Of a stretch of DNA of 64,000 nucleotides, positions 20,008 through 29,056 are shown piece after piece (the stretch's first letter is position 1; each line of letters opens with the position of its first letter). The position numbers were made by a program, and so were the translations under genes. The notes beneath the pieces are model-generated. The model worked only from the letters and a program-made list of their open reading frames with translations, had not been told where the DNA came from and did not search any database. The stretch comes from Methylobacterium gnaphalii. Its GTDB lineage: Bacteria; Pseudomonadota; Alphaproteobacteria; Rhizobiales; Beijerinckiaceae. The DNA lies in the NCBI RefSeq assembly GCF_007992215.1, contig NZ_BJZV01000005.1, positions 124,001 to 188,000 on the forward strand, read 5' to 3'.

Positions 20008-20628
20008 TCAGCTGATCGGCACCGTCAGAACGGCCGAGGCGGCCCTGCGTTGCGCGATCGTCGTGTACCAGCGCGTCATGTGAGGCCGCTCGGCCCGTTC
20101 GAGCGGCATGTTGAGCCAACGATGAGCTGCGCAGCCGACGGCGATGTCGGCAATGCCGAAGGTCTCGCCCGCGACGAAGGGCGTGCCGGCAAGATGCCGG
20201 TCGAGCAGGGCCGCGCGCTTCTCGGTTGTGACACGTGAGGCTTCGATGGCCCTCAGGTCGCGCTGGCCCTCGGGCACGCGCAGCATCTGCCAGAAGGCGT
20301 CGCGCATGCCGGGCGTGAAGGCGGTGGCCTGCCAGTCGAGCCACTGGTCGATGCCGGCACAGGCCCTGGGATCAGCCGGCCATGCCAGCGGCGATCCGGG
20401 AAGCCGGGCGACATAGCGCAGGATCGCATTCGACTCCCAGAGGACGAAGCCGTCCTCTTCGAGCGTCGGCACCAGCCCGGTCGGGTTCATGGCGCGATAG
20501 GCGGCGTCGCCCACCACGCCGTGGGCGCCGCCGGCATCGATTCGCTCGTAGGGCAGGCCGGTTTCCTCCAGCCCCCAGATCGCCTTCTGCACGTTGACGG
20601 AGTTCGCCCGTCCCCACAGACGCCGCAT
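20008..20628 (-). CDS. Glutathione S-transferase family protein
   Basis: A 206-residue GST with an N-terminal thioredoxin-like domain (RLWGRANSVNVQKAIW near residue 3; ESNAILRYVA for glutathione binding near 65) and an all-helical C-terminal domain containing GETFGIADIAVG. The catalytic residue is likely Ser10 or a nearby Asn. Substrate unknown. The start ATG overlaps the TGA of epmB by one base (TGATG), so it is translated as the last gene of the epmA-epmB operon. Confidence 0.88.
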   Translation of the reverse strand: MRRLWGRANSVNVQKAIWGLEETGLPYERIDAGGAHGVVGDAAYRAMNPTGLVPTLEEDGFVLWESNAILRYVARLPGSPLAWPADPRACAGIDQWLDWQATAFTPGMRDAFWQMLRVPEGQRDLRAIEASRVTTEKRAALLDRHLAGTPFVAGETFGIADIAVGCAAHRWLNMPLERAERPHMTRWYTTIAQRRAASAVLTVPIS

Positions 20629-21686
20629 CAGCTGTCCTCGCTCTGGTGTTTTGGCGGATAGGCGTGCTCGACGCCGGCCGGATCGGTGACGTGGTGGCCT
20701 CTGCTGCTCTCGCGCCAATAGCCGGGACCGACCGGCACCTTGCCGTGGCCGCCGGGGATGTCGAGGACATAGGTCGGCTGCGCCAGCCCGGAGAGGCGCC
20801 CGCGCAGGGCCCGCATCAGTGCCTGGCCCTCGGGCAGGCTCGTGCGGAAGCCGCTCGTGCCCGGCGCGAGGTCGGCATGGTGCAGGTAGTAGGGCTTGAT
20901 CCGATTCTCGACGAAGCTGCGCATCAGGGCCGTGAGCGTCTCGGGATCGTCGTTGACTCCCCTCAGGAGCACGCTCTGGCTCACCATCGGTATGCCGGCA
21001 TCGACGAGGCGCGCGATGGCCGTGCAGGCCGCTGCCGTGAACTCCTTCGGGTGGTTGGCGTGGAGCGCCACGAAGACCGCGCCGGTGAAACGCTTCAAAG
21101 CGGCGACGAGCGGCTCGCTCACTGAGGAGGGATCGACCACCGGCACGCGGGTATGGAGGCGCAGCACCTTCACATGCGGGATCGCATCGAGCTTTTCGGC
21201 GATGGCCGAGAGGCGCCGCGGCGAGAGAGCGAAGGGATCGCCGCCGGTGAGCACCACCTCCCAGATGCCGGGATCGGCCGCGATATAGGCGTAGGCCGCT
21301 GCAAGCTCCGCATCGCTCAGCGTGCCGAGGCCGCTCGGCCCGACCATCTCGCGGCGGAAGCAGAACCGGCAATAGACCGGGCAGACATGCAGCGGTTTCA
21401 GGAGCACCCGATCGGGGTAGCGATGGACGAGGCCGGGCAGCGGCTCGTGCACGGCATCGCCGATCGGATCGGCGATCTCGCCCGGCTTGGTCTCCAGTTC
21501 CTCCGCCCGCGGAATGAACTGGCTGGCGATGGGATCGGCAGGGTCGGCCGGGTCAATCAGCTCGGCGAGGTCGGCCGAGAGCGAGACGGCATAGCGCGCC
21601 GCCACCGCCTCCAGGCCGGGCAGGTCCTCGGGCCGCACCAGGCCTGCGCGGGCGAGATCGGCGGGGCTGCGCAGGGGCCGGGTCAC
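20628..21686 (-). CDS. epmB: EF-P beta-lysylation enzyme, lysine 2,3-aminomutase family
   Basis: A 352-residue radical-SAM, PLP-dependent enzyme that converts (S)-alpha-lysine to (R)-beta-lysine for EF-P modification. The radical-SAM cluster motif CxxxCxxC is Cys102, Cys106 and Cys109. PLP-binding Lys is in IPGGHGK near the C-terminus. The GTG start overlaps the epmA stop (GTGA), and the product lacks the C-terminal extension of clostridial aminomutases. Genetic linkage to efp and epmA makes the EF-P role secure. Confidence 0.92.
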   Translation of the reverse strand: MTRPLRSPADLARAGLVRPEDLPGLEAVAARYAVSLSADLAELIDPADPADPIASQFIPRAEELETKPGEIADPIGDAVHEPLPGLVHRYPDRVLLKPLHVCPVYCRFCFRREMVGPSGLGTLSDAELAAAYAYIAADPGIWEVVLTGGDPFALSPRRLSAIAEKLDAIPHVKVLRLHTRVPVVDPSSVSEPLVAALKRFTGAVFVALHANHPKEFTAAACTAIARLVDAGIPMVSQSVLLRGVNDDPETLTALMRSFVENRIKPYYLHHADLAPGTSGFRTSLPEGQALMRALRGRLSGLAQPTYVLDIPGGHGKVPVGPGYWRESSRGHHVTDPAGVEHAYPPKHQSEDS

Positions 21687-22738
21687 GAGGCTTGTCCTTT
21701 GGCCACCGGCGTCCAGAGCACGTCGTCGATGCGCGGCGCGCCCGTGGCCAGCATCACCAGCCGGTCGAAGCCGAGCGCGATGCCGGAGGCCTCGGGCATG
21801 ATGGCCAGCGCATCGAGGAAATCCTCGTCGATCGGGTAACGCTCGCCGTAGACGCGGGCCTTCTCGTCCATCTCGGCCTCGAAACGGCGACGCTGTTCGG
21901 CGGGGTTGGTCAACTCGCCGAAGGCATTGGCGAGTTCGACGCCGCAGGCATAGAGCTCGAAGCGCTCGGCGACGCGCGGATCGTAGGGGCTCGGCCGGGC
22001 CAACGCTGCCTCGCTCACCGGATATTCGCACAGGATGGTCGGGCACCCGTCGCCCAGATGCGGCTCCACCAGCCCGACCAGGATGCGGGAATAGAGATCG
22101 GCCCAGGTATCGTCGGAGGCGACCCGCAGGCCGCGGCTGGAGACGGCGGCGGCGAGCCGGTCGCGGTCGGTCTGGCCGTCCCTCGAGAGCGTCGCCAGCA
22201 GATCGATGTCGGCGTAGCGTAGAAAGGCTTCGGCAACGGTCAGGCGCTCGAACTCGGCGAAAGGATCGGATTCGCGGCCACGATAGACGAGGCGGGTGAC
22301 GCCGGCCGTCCTGGCGGCGAGTGCCAGCAGGTCGGCGCAATCCCGCATCAGGGCCTCGTAGGTCTCGCCCACGCGGTACCACTCGACCATCGTGAATTCG
22401 GGATGGTGCAGCGGCCCGCGCTCGCGATTGCGGAAGACTTTCGCGATGCTCAGGATTTTCGGCTCGCCGGCCGCGAGCAGCTTCTTGCAGGCGAATTCCG
22501 GCGACGTGTGCAGGTAGAGCTTTTCGCGGCCCCCATCGGGCTGGATCGCCTCGGTGACGAAGGCCGAGAGATGCGCCTCGTTGCCTGGCGAGACCTGCAG
22601 GCAGGCCGCCTCGACCTCCACGAAATCCTGCTCGGCGAAATGTGCGCGCAGGGCCGCCTGGATGCGGTTTCGCGTCATCAGCAACGGGCGCCGATCCGCA
22701 TGGACCTGCGGCTGCCACCAGGGGGAAGGGGAGGTCAC
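21683..22738 (-). CDS. epmA: EF-P lysine ligase (GenX/PoxA, truncated LysRS paralogue)
   Basis: A 351-residue class II LysRS-like catalytic domain without an anticodon-binding domain. Class II motif 2 is visible around [21 protein letters not shown] and motif 3 as ALGFDRLVM. EpmA transfers beta-lysine to the conserved lysine of EF-P. Start is GTG 22738; a further upstream start would run into the efp promoter region. It is divergent from efp and translationally coupled to epmB. Confidence 0.92.
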   Translation of the reverse strand: MTSPSPWWQPQVHADRRPLLMTRNRIQAALRAHFAEQDFVEVEAACLQVSPGNEAHLSAFVTEAIQPDGGREKLYLHTSPEFACKKLLAAGEPKILSIAKVFRNRERGPLHHPEFTMVEWYRVGETYEALMRDCADLLALAARTAGVTRLVYRGRESDPFAEFERLTVAEAFLRYADIDLLATLSRDGQTDRDRLAAAVSSRGLRVASDDTWADLYSRILVGLVEPHLGDGCPTILCEYPVSEAALARPSPYDPRVAERFELYACGVELANAFGELTNPAEQRRRFEAEMDEKARVYGERYPIDEDFLDALAIMPEASGIALGFDRLVMLATGAPRIDDVLWTPVAKGQAS

Positions 22739-22871
22739 GCTATGCCGGCTCTTTAGATTGACGGGTCTCGGCTGGCACGAAGGCGGCGGATGCGGTAGGG
22801 GCTGCAGCGATATTTCGCTACGGCGTCGCCACAACCGGCCCGGCGCCCTCGTCAAAGCAAGGTCTACGCTC

Positions 22872-23438
22872 GTGAAGGTGATCGCCTCGACGCTCCGCAA
22901 GGGCAATGTCGTCGACAAGGACGGCAAGCTCTACGTCATCCTGACCGCGGAGAACATCCACCCGGGCAAGGGCACCCCGGTGACCCAGCTCGACATGCGC
23001 CGCATCACAGACGGCGTGAAGGTGTCGGAGCGCTACCGCACCACCGAGCAGGTCGAGCGCGCCTTCGTCGAGGATCGCGAGCACACCTTCCTCTACAAGG
23101 ACGGCGAGGGGTTCCACTTCATGAACCCCGAGAGCTACGAGCAACTCGCGGTGCCCGAGGACGTGGTCGGCGATGCCGCCCCGTACCTGCAGGAGGGCAT
23201 GGCCGTGATGCTCTCGACCCATAACGGCGTGCCGCTGACCATCGAGCTGCCGGCGCGTGTGACGCTTGAGATCATCGAGACCGAACCGGTCACCAAGGGC
23301 CAGACGGCCTCGTCCTCCTACAAGCCGGCGATCCTGTCGAACGGTGTGAAGACCACAGTGCCGCCGCACATCCAGACCGGCACCCGCGTCGTGATCATGA
23401 CCGCCGACGGCTCCTACGTCGAACGCGCCAAGGACTGA
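22872..23438 (+). CDS. efp: Translation elongation factor P
   Basis: EF-P relieves ribosome stalling at polyproline. It is 188 residues, the usual length, with three beta-barrel domains. The modified lysine is Lys33 in the loop HPGKGTP, which matches the E. coli Lys34 site. Start is GTG at 22872. It stands divergent to epmA with 133 bases between, so both can share a control region. The C-terminal block [18 protein letters not shown] is conserved. Confidence 0.96.
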   Translation: MKVIASTLRKGNVVDKDGKLYVILTAENIHPGKGTPVTQLDMRRITDGVKVSERYRTTEQVERAFVEDREHTFLYKDGEGFHFMNPESYEQLAVPEDVVGDAAPYLQEGMAVMLSTHNGVPLTIELPARVTLEIIETEPVTKGQTASSSYKPAILSNGVKTTVPPHIQTGTRVVIMTADGSYVERAKD

Positions 23439-23459
23439 TCTTACAGTTTCAGTCACGGC

Positions 23460-24548
23460 TTACGGCGGAGAGGCAGTGCCCTCCGCCGCCTCGTAGCACT
23501 GTCGCGCGAAGCCCTGTGCCTTGGCCCGCTCCTCCAGCGTGTAGGGCCGGCCGGTCCCCCATAGACCCTCGCGGCGCAGGACGCCGGCGATGCATCGGCT
23601 CGCGATGCGGCAGGCCTCCTGCGCGCCGCCGGTGCGGGTGCAATTGCCCTCGAACTGCGTGCGGAACTCGGCGACACCCGCCCGCGGATGCGGCCCTGTC
23701 ACGCTGACCACGGCGTAGACCAGCCCATACAGAACCGGCTGGTGGATCAGGTAGACAGCGAGACTATGCCGCCCCGCGAAGGTTGCGGCGCGGGCCGGCC
23801 GTCCCGCTGCCTGCCAGCGGGCGAGGCCTGAGCGCAGGAAAGCCGGCAGCCCGAGCCGGCCGAGCGCGATCCCCGCGCAGACCATCCCGAACCAGGGGAA
23901 GAGCGGCACCCAGTCGTTCGTCTGCGGCGGCAGATGGGCAAGCCCAAGAAACGCGAGCGCCGGCTCGTCGAGCACGGGCGCGCGCAGCGTGAAGCTACCC
24001 AGAATCAGGACGATGCTCAGCAGGGCGCTCAGAGGAATGGCCACCCATCTCGGCATCAGGAGCAGCGGCAGGGCCAGCACGCTCGACACGGCGATGCAGT
24101 GCAGGATGCCGAAGAAGATGAACCCGTCCGGCATGAACAGGTAGGTCACGCCGGTGATGAGCATCGCTCCGGCGCCGATCCGGCCCAGCCGCATCAGGTA
24201 GGGCCGCCAATGCAGGCCATTGCGCGTGGCCAGAACCAGGCTGATCCCCACCAACAGAAGGAAGCTGCCGGCGATCAGGTGTGCAACGACCCGTCCAGGT
24301 GGCGTCAGCGCGGCGTTGAGCGGCGTGAGCTGCAGAAAGCCGAGATCCCAGGTGAAGTGGTATGACGCCATCGCGACGAGGGCCGCCGCGCGAGCCGCAT
24401 CGATGGCGTCTATGCGCGAGCGAGGGCGGGCGGCATCGGCTTGCTGATCGCCCATGCGGGCAGGGATGGCGTCGTGCATGCGCCTGCGCGTAGCATCGTT
24501 GCCCGGCACGAGCGATGCCCGGCGCGCCCGCCACGCACCTCTCGACAT
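23460..24548 (-). CDS. DUF1624 (heparan-alpha-glucosaminide N-acetyltransferase-like) membrane protein
   Basis: An integral membrane protein with about eight hydrophobic segments. The N-terminal RIDAIDAARAAALVAMASYHFTWDLGF-type region marks the DUF1624 family, related to acyltransferase-3 proteins. A His in the first TM region is expected to be catalytic. The C-terminal 70 residues are soluble, with several Cys. The start is unclear: ATGs at 24548, 24479 and 24455 have no good ribosome binding site, and the family core begins only after the last of these. Confidence 0.75.
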   Translation of the reverse strand: MSRGAWRARRASLVPGNDATRRRMHDAIPARMGDQQADAARPRSRIDAIDAARAAALVAMASYHFTWDLGFLQLTPLNAALTPPGRVVAHLIAGSFLLLVGISLVLATRNGLHWRPYLMRLGRIGAGAMLITGVTYLFMPDGFIFFGILHCIAVSSVLALPLLLMPRWVAIPLSALLSIVLILGSFTLRAPVLDEPALAFLGLAHLPPQTNDWVPLFPWFGMVCAGIALGRLGLPAFLRSGLARWQAAGRPARAATFAGRHSLAVYLIHQPVLYGLVYAVVSVTGPHPRAGVAEFRTQFEGNCTRTGGAQEACRIASRCIAGVLRREGLWGTGRPYTLEERAKAQGFARQCYEAAEGTASPP

Positions 24549-24776
24549 CGTGACCGATCACGCCGGTGTTCGATGAATACCGGGCCACAGCAGCATGGCA
24601 CCATGCAGCTGCTGCAAAGTGGTGCAAGCATGACTGTGGCAAGACTGCCAAGTCGCGGGAAATTGCAATGTTCGATGGCCCCCAGGCCCCGCAGACGGGC
24701 TTCCGCCGAGTCCGGACTTTGTTAACTTGTCAGTCGAATCGCGAAGGCGTGATTCGGTTCGGTTCGGGTTGCTTAC

Positions 24777-25370
24777 ATGTCGAACGATCACGGGATCGCA
24801 GAGGCTGAACAGCGGACGACGACAGGGTCGGACGAGGCGCAAGCCGAGCGGCCGCTCGACCTCATCGAGGTCTCCGGGCGCATCAAGTGGTTCGACGTTT
24901 CCAAGGGTTTCGGCTTCATCGTGCCCGACGATGGCTCGCCCGATGTCCTGCTTCACGTCACCTGCCTGCGGCGCGACGGGCACCAGAGCGCCAGCGAAGG
25001 CGCGCGCATCGTCGTGGAGGCCGTGGAACGGCCGCGCGGCTGGCAGGCCTTCCGGGTGGTCTCCCTCGACCAGTCCACCGCGACCCACCCCTCCGAACTG
25101 CCGATGCCGCGCACCCATGTCAGCGTGACGCCTACGAGCGGGCTCGAGACCGCGGTGGTGAAGTGGTTCAACCGCCTGCGCGGCTTTGGCTTTCTCTCCT
25201 GCGGCGAGGGCACGCCCGACATCTTCGTGCACATGGAGACCCTGCGCCGCTACGGCATCGCCGAGCTGAAGCCGGGCGATACCGTACTCGTGCGCTACGG
25301 CGACGGCTCGAAGGGTGCTATGGCGGCGGAAGTCCGCCTCGTCGATGGGGCGCTTCCCGCCTCTCACTGA
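24777..25370 (+). CDS. Cold-shock protein with two CSD domains
   Basis: A 197-residue protein with two cold-shock domains. The first has [19 protein letters not shown] and DVLLHV (about residues 38-95); the second has [19 protein letters not shown] and DIFVHM (about 125-185). RNP1- and RNP2-type motifs are intact in both. Such fused CspA-like proteins are typical of Rhizobiales and bind single-stranded nucleic acids. An N-terminal 35-residue acidic segment precedes domain one. Confidence 0.92.
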   Translation: MSNDHGIAEAEQRTTTGSDEAQAERPLDLIEVSGRIKWFDVSKGFGFIVPDDGSPDVLLHVTCLRRDGHQSASEGARIVVEAVERPRGWQAFRVVSLDQSTATHPSELPMPRTHVSVTPTSGLETAVVKWFNRLRGFGFLSCGEGTPDIFVHMETLRRYGIAELKPGDTVLVRYGDGSKGAMAAEVRLVDGALPASH

Positions 25371-25384
25371 CGGTACCCTCGCCG

Positions 25385-25903
25385 ATGGTCACGAGCCTGC
25401 TTCGCCGCCGCGCCACCCCGCCGGTCGCCGCCCTGGTACTCGCCGCCCTGGTCGCCGCGCCGCCGCTGTCGCCCTCTGCGCATGCCGTCACGCCAGTGGA
25501 TGACATGGCGGCGGCGATCACCGAGCCGCTGGCCATCTTGGCAAAGAACGGCCGCCACACCTTCAAGGTCGAGGTGATGCGCACGGATGCCGACCGCGGC
25601 CGCGGCCTGATGTTCCGCAAGTCGATGGCGGCGGACCGAGGCATGCTGTTCGACTTCGAACAGGTGCAGCCGGTCACCATGTGGATGAAGAACACCTACT
25701 TGCCGCTCGACATGGTGTTCATCCGCGCCGACGGCACTGTCGCGCGCATCGCCGCCGACACCGAGCCCTTCTCCACCAAGGTCATTCCCTCGGGCGAGCC
25801 GGTGCTGGCCGTGCTGGAGGTCAATGCCGGCACCGCGCAGAAGCTTGGCATCCGGCCGGGCGACCGTGTCGAGCACGCGATGTTCAAGGCGAAGGGTCGG
25901 TAG
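25385..25903 (+). CDS. Exported DUF192 protein
   Basis: A 172-residue exported protein with a signal peptide ending near residue 35 (SAHA). DUF192 motifs are visible: RGRGLMFRKSMAADRGMLFDF, TMWMKNTYLPLDMVFI and LEVNAGTA. The family is widespread and periplasmic or membrane-tethered, function unknown. It is 14 bases after the cold-shock gene on the same strand, so the two are likely cotranscribed. Confidence 0.87.
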   Translation: MVTSLLRRRATPPVAALVLAALVAAPPLSPSAHAVTPVDDMAAAITEPLAILAKNGRHTFKVEVMRTDADRGRGLMFRKSMAADRGMLFDFEQVQPVTMWMKNTYLPLDMVFIRADGTVARIAADTEPFSTKVIPSGEPVLAVLEVNAGTAQKLGIRPGDRVEHAMFKAKGR

Positions 25904-25970
25904 GAGGTCGGAGTACCGGCAGCGACGCCAGTGCAGCGGGGCTTCGAGCAAGCCGCGGCCCGGTCCCGCC

Positions 25971-26657
25971 CTACTCCTCCGCGAGGTGCCCGACCTCGGG
26001 AACGAGCGGCAACCGGATGGTCCAGCGCACACCATCCGGCTCGAAGGCGGCGGCGGCCTGCGCCCCGCCCTCGTAGGCGAGCATCTCCTCCAGCACCGTC
26101 ATCCCGAAGCCCCGGCTGCTCGGCGGGATGAGGCTGTTGGCACCCGTCTCCTTCCACACCAGCACGAGCAACGGCCCGCCGTCACTCGGCTCGACCCGCC
26201 AGGTCACTTCCACGCGGCCACGCGATCCACTCAACAGACCGTGCTCGACGGCGTTGGTCGCCAGCTCGTGCACGGCGAGCGCGAAGACCTGCGCCGCTCT
26301 CGGCCGCAGCCGGACGCGCGGGCCGTCGAGGGCGGCGTGTTCGCCCTCATGCGCGAGATGGAACGTCAGCTCGTCCGCGATCAGGCTGTGCAGATCAGCC
26401 TCGCCATACGCGTCCGTGCGGGTGCGGACTCGAACGATCGCGTCGAGGCGGCCATCGAGATGCGCGGCATAGTCTGCGACATCCCTGCGGGTCTCGGTGG
26501 TCCGGCGGATGATCGAGCGCAGCATCGCGGCCGTGTCGCGCAACGCGTGACGCAGGCTGTCGGGCGCACCCGCTCCGTCGAGCAGCCGCCGCAGGCGGGC
26601 ATTGTCCGCCTTCACCGCATCGAGCTGATCCCTCAACTCCTCGTGATTCGTCATCAC
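25971..26657 (-). CDS. HWE-family sensor histidine kinase, soluble, without sensor domain
   Basis: A 228-residue kinase with a short N-terminal coiled coil (about residues 5-28), then a dimerisation-phosphotransfer helix with the candidate phospho-His37 (HALRDTAAML). The ATPase domain has the N-box HELATNAVEHG (His130, Asn135), the WKE signature at 168-170 in place of WxE, and RGFGM. There is no sensory, receiver or membrane part. It starts with GTG overlapping the stop of the upstream Crp-like gene (GTGATG), so the two are made together. Confidence 0.8.
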   Translation of the reverse strand: MMTNHEELRDQLDAVKADNARLRRLLDGAGAPDSLRHALRDTAAMLRSIIRRTTETRRDVADYAAHLDGRLDAIVRVRTRTDAYGEADLHSLIADELTFHLAHEGEHAALDGPRVRLRPRAAQVFALAVHELATNAVEHGLLSGSRGRVEVTWRVEPSDGGPLLVLVWKETGANSLIPPSSRGFGMTVLEEMLAYEGGAQAAAAFEPDGVRWTIRLPLVPEVGHLAEE

Positions 26658-27379
26658 TGGCCTGCCTTCTGAGTGAAGTGCAGATAGACCGGATCGAAAT
26701 AGGCGAGTTCGGCCAAGCCGGTCTGGTCATGGATGGTCAGGCGCCTGCCGCGCAGAGCAACCAACCCCATGCTGCGCAGTTCCTGCAGCGTGCGATTGAT
26801 GTGCACGCTCGTCTGTCCGAGCACGTCGGCCAGATCGTTCTGAGTCAGCGGGAATGGGCATGACCCGCCATCGGTCAGGCCAACGGCGGCGAGCCGCCAA
26901 TAGAGTTCGCAGAACAGGTGGGCGAGCCGTTCGATCCCCGAGCGCCGGCCGAGGCTGACCGTCCACTCGCGTTGGATCGCAATCGCCGAGAGTCCTTCAC
27001 GGCGGAAGGCGTAGGCGAGGCTCGCGCTGCGCTCGACGAGCGACTGGAAGGCGGGCCCCGGGATCTGGGCGACCGTCAGGGGCGTGAGCGCGCCGATCGT
27101 GTGGTCCATGCGGTCCAGGAGGAAGATGTGCGGGTCGCACAGGTCTCCCGGCAGCATCAGCGCGACGATCTGCCGACGCCCGTCGGCGAGCAGCCGGGAG
27201 CGGCAGGCCCAGCCATCGAGGATGACGTTGACGGCGTGGGGATCCTGGCCCTGATCGACGAGATCGGCATGCGCGGCGACCTGCCGGCTCTGGCCGAGGG
27301 CTTCCTTCAACCAGAGCTGATCGACATCCGAAAGACGAGCGAAGCTCTGCAGTTTAAGCGCGAGCAAATTGGCAGTCAT
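26654..27379 (-). CDS. Crp/Fnr-family transcriptional regulator
   Basis: A regulator of about 241 residues from ATG 27379. An N-terminal cyclic-nucleotide-like beta barrel (DGWACRSRLLADGRRQIVALMLPGDLCD) is followed by a C-terminal winged helix with recognition segment LTQNDLADVLGQTSVHINRTL. It lacks the Cys cluster of Fnr, so oxygen sensing by Fe-S is unlikely. A GTG at 27424 would add 15 residues. Translational coupling to an HWE kinase suggests a shared signalling role. Confidence 0.88.
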   Translation of the reverse strand: MTANLLALKLQSFARLSDVDQLWLKEALGQSRQVAAHADLVDQGQDPHAVNVILDGWACRSRLLADGRRQIVALMLPGDLCDPHIFLLDRMDHTIGALTPLTVAQIPGPAFQSLVERSASLAYAFRREGLSAIAIQREWTVSLGRRSGIERLAHLFCELYWRLAAVGLTDGGSCPFPLTQNDLADVLGQTSVHINRTLQELRSMGLVALRGRRLTIHDQTGLAELAYFDPVYLHFTQKAGQ

Positions 27380-27558
27380 ACGCTCACGATCTGACAGACA
27401 TCCGGCAAGTGTCGAGCCTAACACGCAGCCGTAGGCTGAAAACTTATGTACATTAGCGGACCGTAGCTTTTATGGGCAGCCTGCCGAGCTGGTTCGGCGC
27501 GCGCGGCGCGGGTCGTCGGGCCGCAAGACTGCCCCGCTCAAGAGCAGGGGCTACGGCC

Positions 27559-28899
27559 TCAAGGAGCACCCGGTGCGGCGCGGCTACTGGCAGTCGTTCC
27601 TGCGCTGAGCTCGGCCTCACGCCTGCGCTGGGTCCGGCCGAGCCAGAGCGCGTTGGCTAGCCAAGCGATCGAGAGCGGCACGGCCACGATCGCAGCCCAG
27701 CTGCCGGCGAGGCCGAGCGCGCCGATGCCAGCATAGGACCAGGCGCCGATCTGGTCGCCGGTCCGGTAGGCCACGGTGTCGATGAAGGCTTTCGCCTTGT
27801 AGCGGTCCTCTCGCGGGACGACCGTGAACAGCACCTCGCGCACCGGCCGGGCGATGGCGAAGTTGCCCGCCCGCCGCAGCACCTGGAAGCCGACGATCGC
27901 CACGAGGCTCGGCGAGACCGCGAGTGCCGCAAACCCAAGAACGCTCGCCGCCGGCAGCAACGCCAGGGTCGGCCCGACGCCGATCGCCCGGGTGATCCGT
28001 CCGGTGAGGAAGAGCTGGATGCCGAGCGTCAGCAGGTTCACGGCGAGATCGACGCTGGCGAAGAACGCCGTCTGCGCCGCGCGATCGGGGAAACTGCGCT
28101 TCGCAATGCCGGCCTGCTCGAAATACAGGAAGGTCGAGGTGACCGAAAACAGCAGCAGGAATAGCGCGATGTTGAGGAGGTAGGGCGAGGCGAAGGTTCT
28201 TTTGATGCCCGCCAACGCGCTGCCGCCGATGGTCTCGTCAGCGCGGCCCGTCGGCACCTCGTGCAGCCGCTCGGAGAGCCGCGCCAGCCCGCGCATGGCG
28301 AAAACCGCCACCTCCAGCAGCCCTGCGGCGGCGATCAGCAGGACCCAGGTCGGAACGTGGCTTGCCAGCGTCGCCGTCACCGCAGAGCCCGAGATCGCAC
28401 CGAGCGTCGCGCCGGCCGCGATGAAGCCGAACAGGCGCTTGCCTTGGCTCGTGGAAAACACGTCGACGATCGTCGCCCAGAAGATCGAGACCACGAACAG
28501 GTTGAAGATCGACAGCCAGACGAAGAAGACCCGCCCAACCCAGATCAGGCTCTCCTGATCCGACAGGTAGATTGCCGCTGCGAACAACAGGATGTTGCCG
28601 GCGAAGAACCGGTAGGTGAGGGGGATGAAGCGGGCGCGCGGAAGGCTCCTCACCAGCCAAGCGAAGGGTAGGTTCAGGGCCAGCATGCCGATCAGCGTGG
28701 CCAGAAACAGCCAGGGCAGGTTCTCAAGGCCCCCGGCGATGCCCATCTGGTCGCGGATCGGGCGCAGCACGTAGTAACTCGCCAGGATCGCGAAGAGATA
28801 GGCCCAGGACCAGGCCAGTGCAGGGCCTTCGCCGGGCCGCAGGTCGACGAGGCGCGCCAGAAGGGACGGGCGCACCTTGGCAGCGTCCTCCTCCGTCAT
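27559..28899 (-). CDS. Nucleotide-translocase-like MFS transporter
   Basis: A 446-residue protein with about 12 hydrophobic segments. The motif SYYVLRPIRDQMG near residue 35-47 is characteristic of the ATP:ADP antiporter/NTP-NDP translocase (Npt) superfamily, known from Rickettsia, Chlamydia and plastids but also found as uncharacterised homologues in free-living bacteria. Whether it moves nucleotides here is unknown. The ATG at 28899 (MTEEDAAK) lies in the end of a palindromic repeat element. The next upstream start at 28968 would read through the repeat. Confidence 0.78.
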   Translation of the reverse strand: MTEEDAAKVRPSLLARLVDLRPGEGPALAWSWAYLFAILASYYVLRPIRDQMGIAGGLENLPWLFLATLIGMLALNLPFAWLVRSLPRARFIPLTYRFFAGNILLFAAAIYLSDQESLIWVGRVFFVWLSIFNLFVVSIFWATIVDVFSTSQGKRLFGFIAAGATLGAISGSAVTATLASHVPTWVLLIAAAGLLEVAVFAMRGLARLSERLHEVPTGRADETIGGSALAGIKRTFASPYLLNIALFLLLFSVTSTFLYFEQAGIAKRSFPDRAAQTAFFASVDLAVNLLTLGIQLFLTGRITRAIGVGPTLALLPAASVLGFAALAVSPSLVAIVGFQVLRRAGNFAIARPVREVLFTVVPREDRYKAKAFIDTVAYRTGDQIGAWSYAGIGALGLAGSWAAIVAVPLSIAWLANALWLGRTQRRREAELSAGTTASSRAAPGAP

Positions 28900-29021
28900 T
28901 CCGAGGCCGCGCAGCGGAGCCCGGATCCGAAGAGGCACGCCAGAGGCGGCCAATCCATGACCGCGCAAAGCGGCCAGTCGTGGATTCCACGTTCTCGCCT
29001 GTGGCAGGCCCCGGAATGACG
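28894..29021. repeat. Palindromic repeat element (family A, copy 1)
   Basis: The element begins CGTCATTCCGAGGCCGCG and ends CCCCGGAATGACG, giving terminal inverted repeats. It shares blocks AGCGGA, CCCGGATCC and TTCTCGCC with the copy at 51096-51211. It covers the start codon of the 27559-28899 transporter on the minus strand. No ORF is encoded within it. Confidence 0.7.
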
Positions 29022-29056
29022 GCGCAGGTTGCGCCCGAACACTGGTGCCATCTCGC

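Noticed and set aside
27472..27660. A 62-codon plus-strand frame near the nucleotide-translocase-like gene.
   Set aside because: Overlaps the 3' end of that gene; Arg/Ser-rich composition typical of shadow frames.
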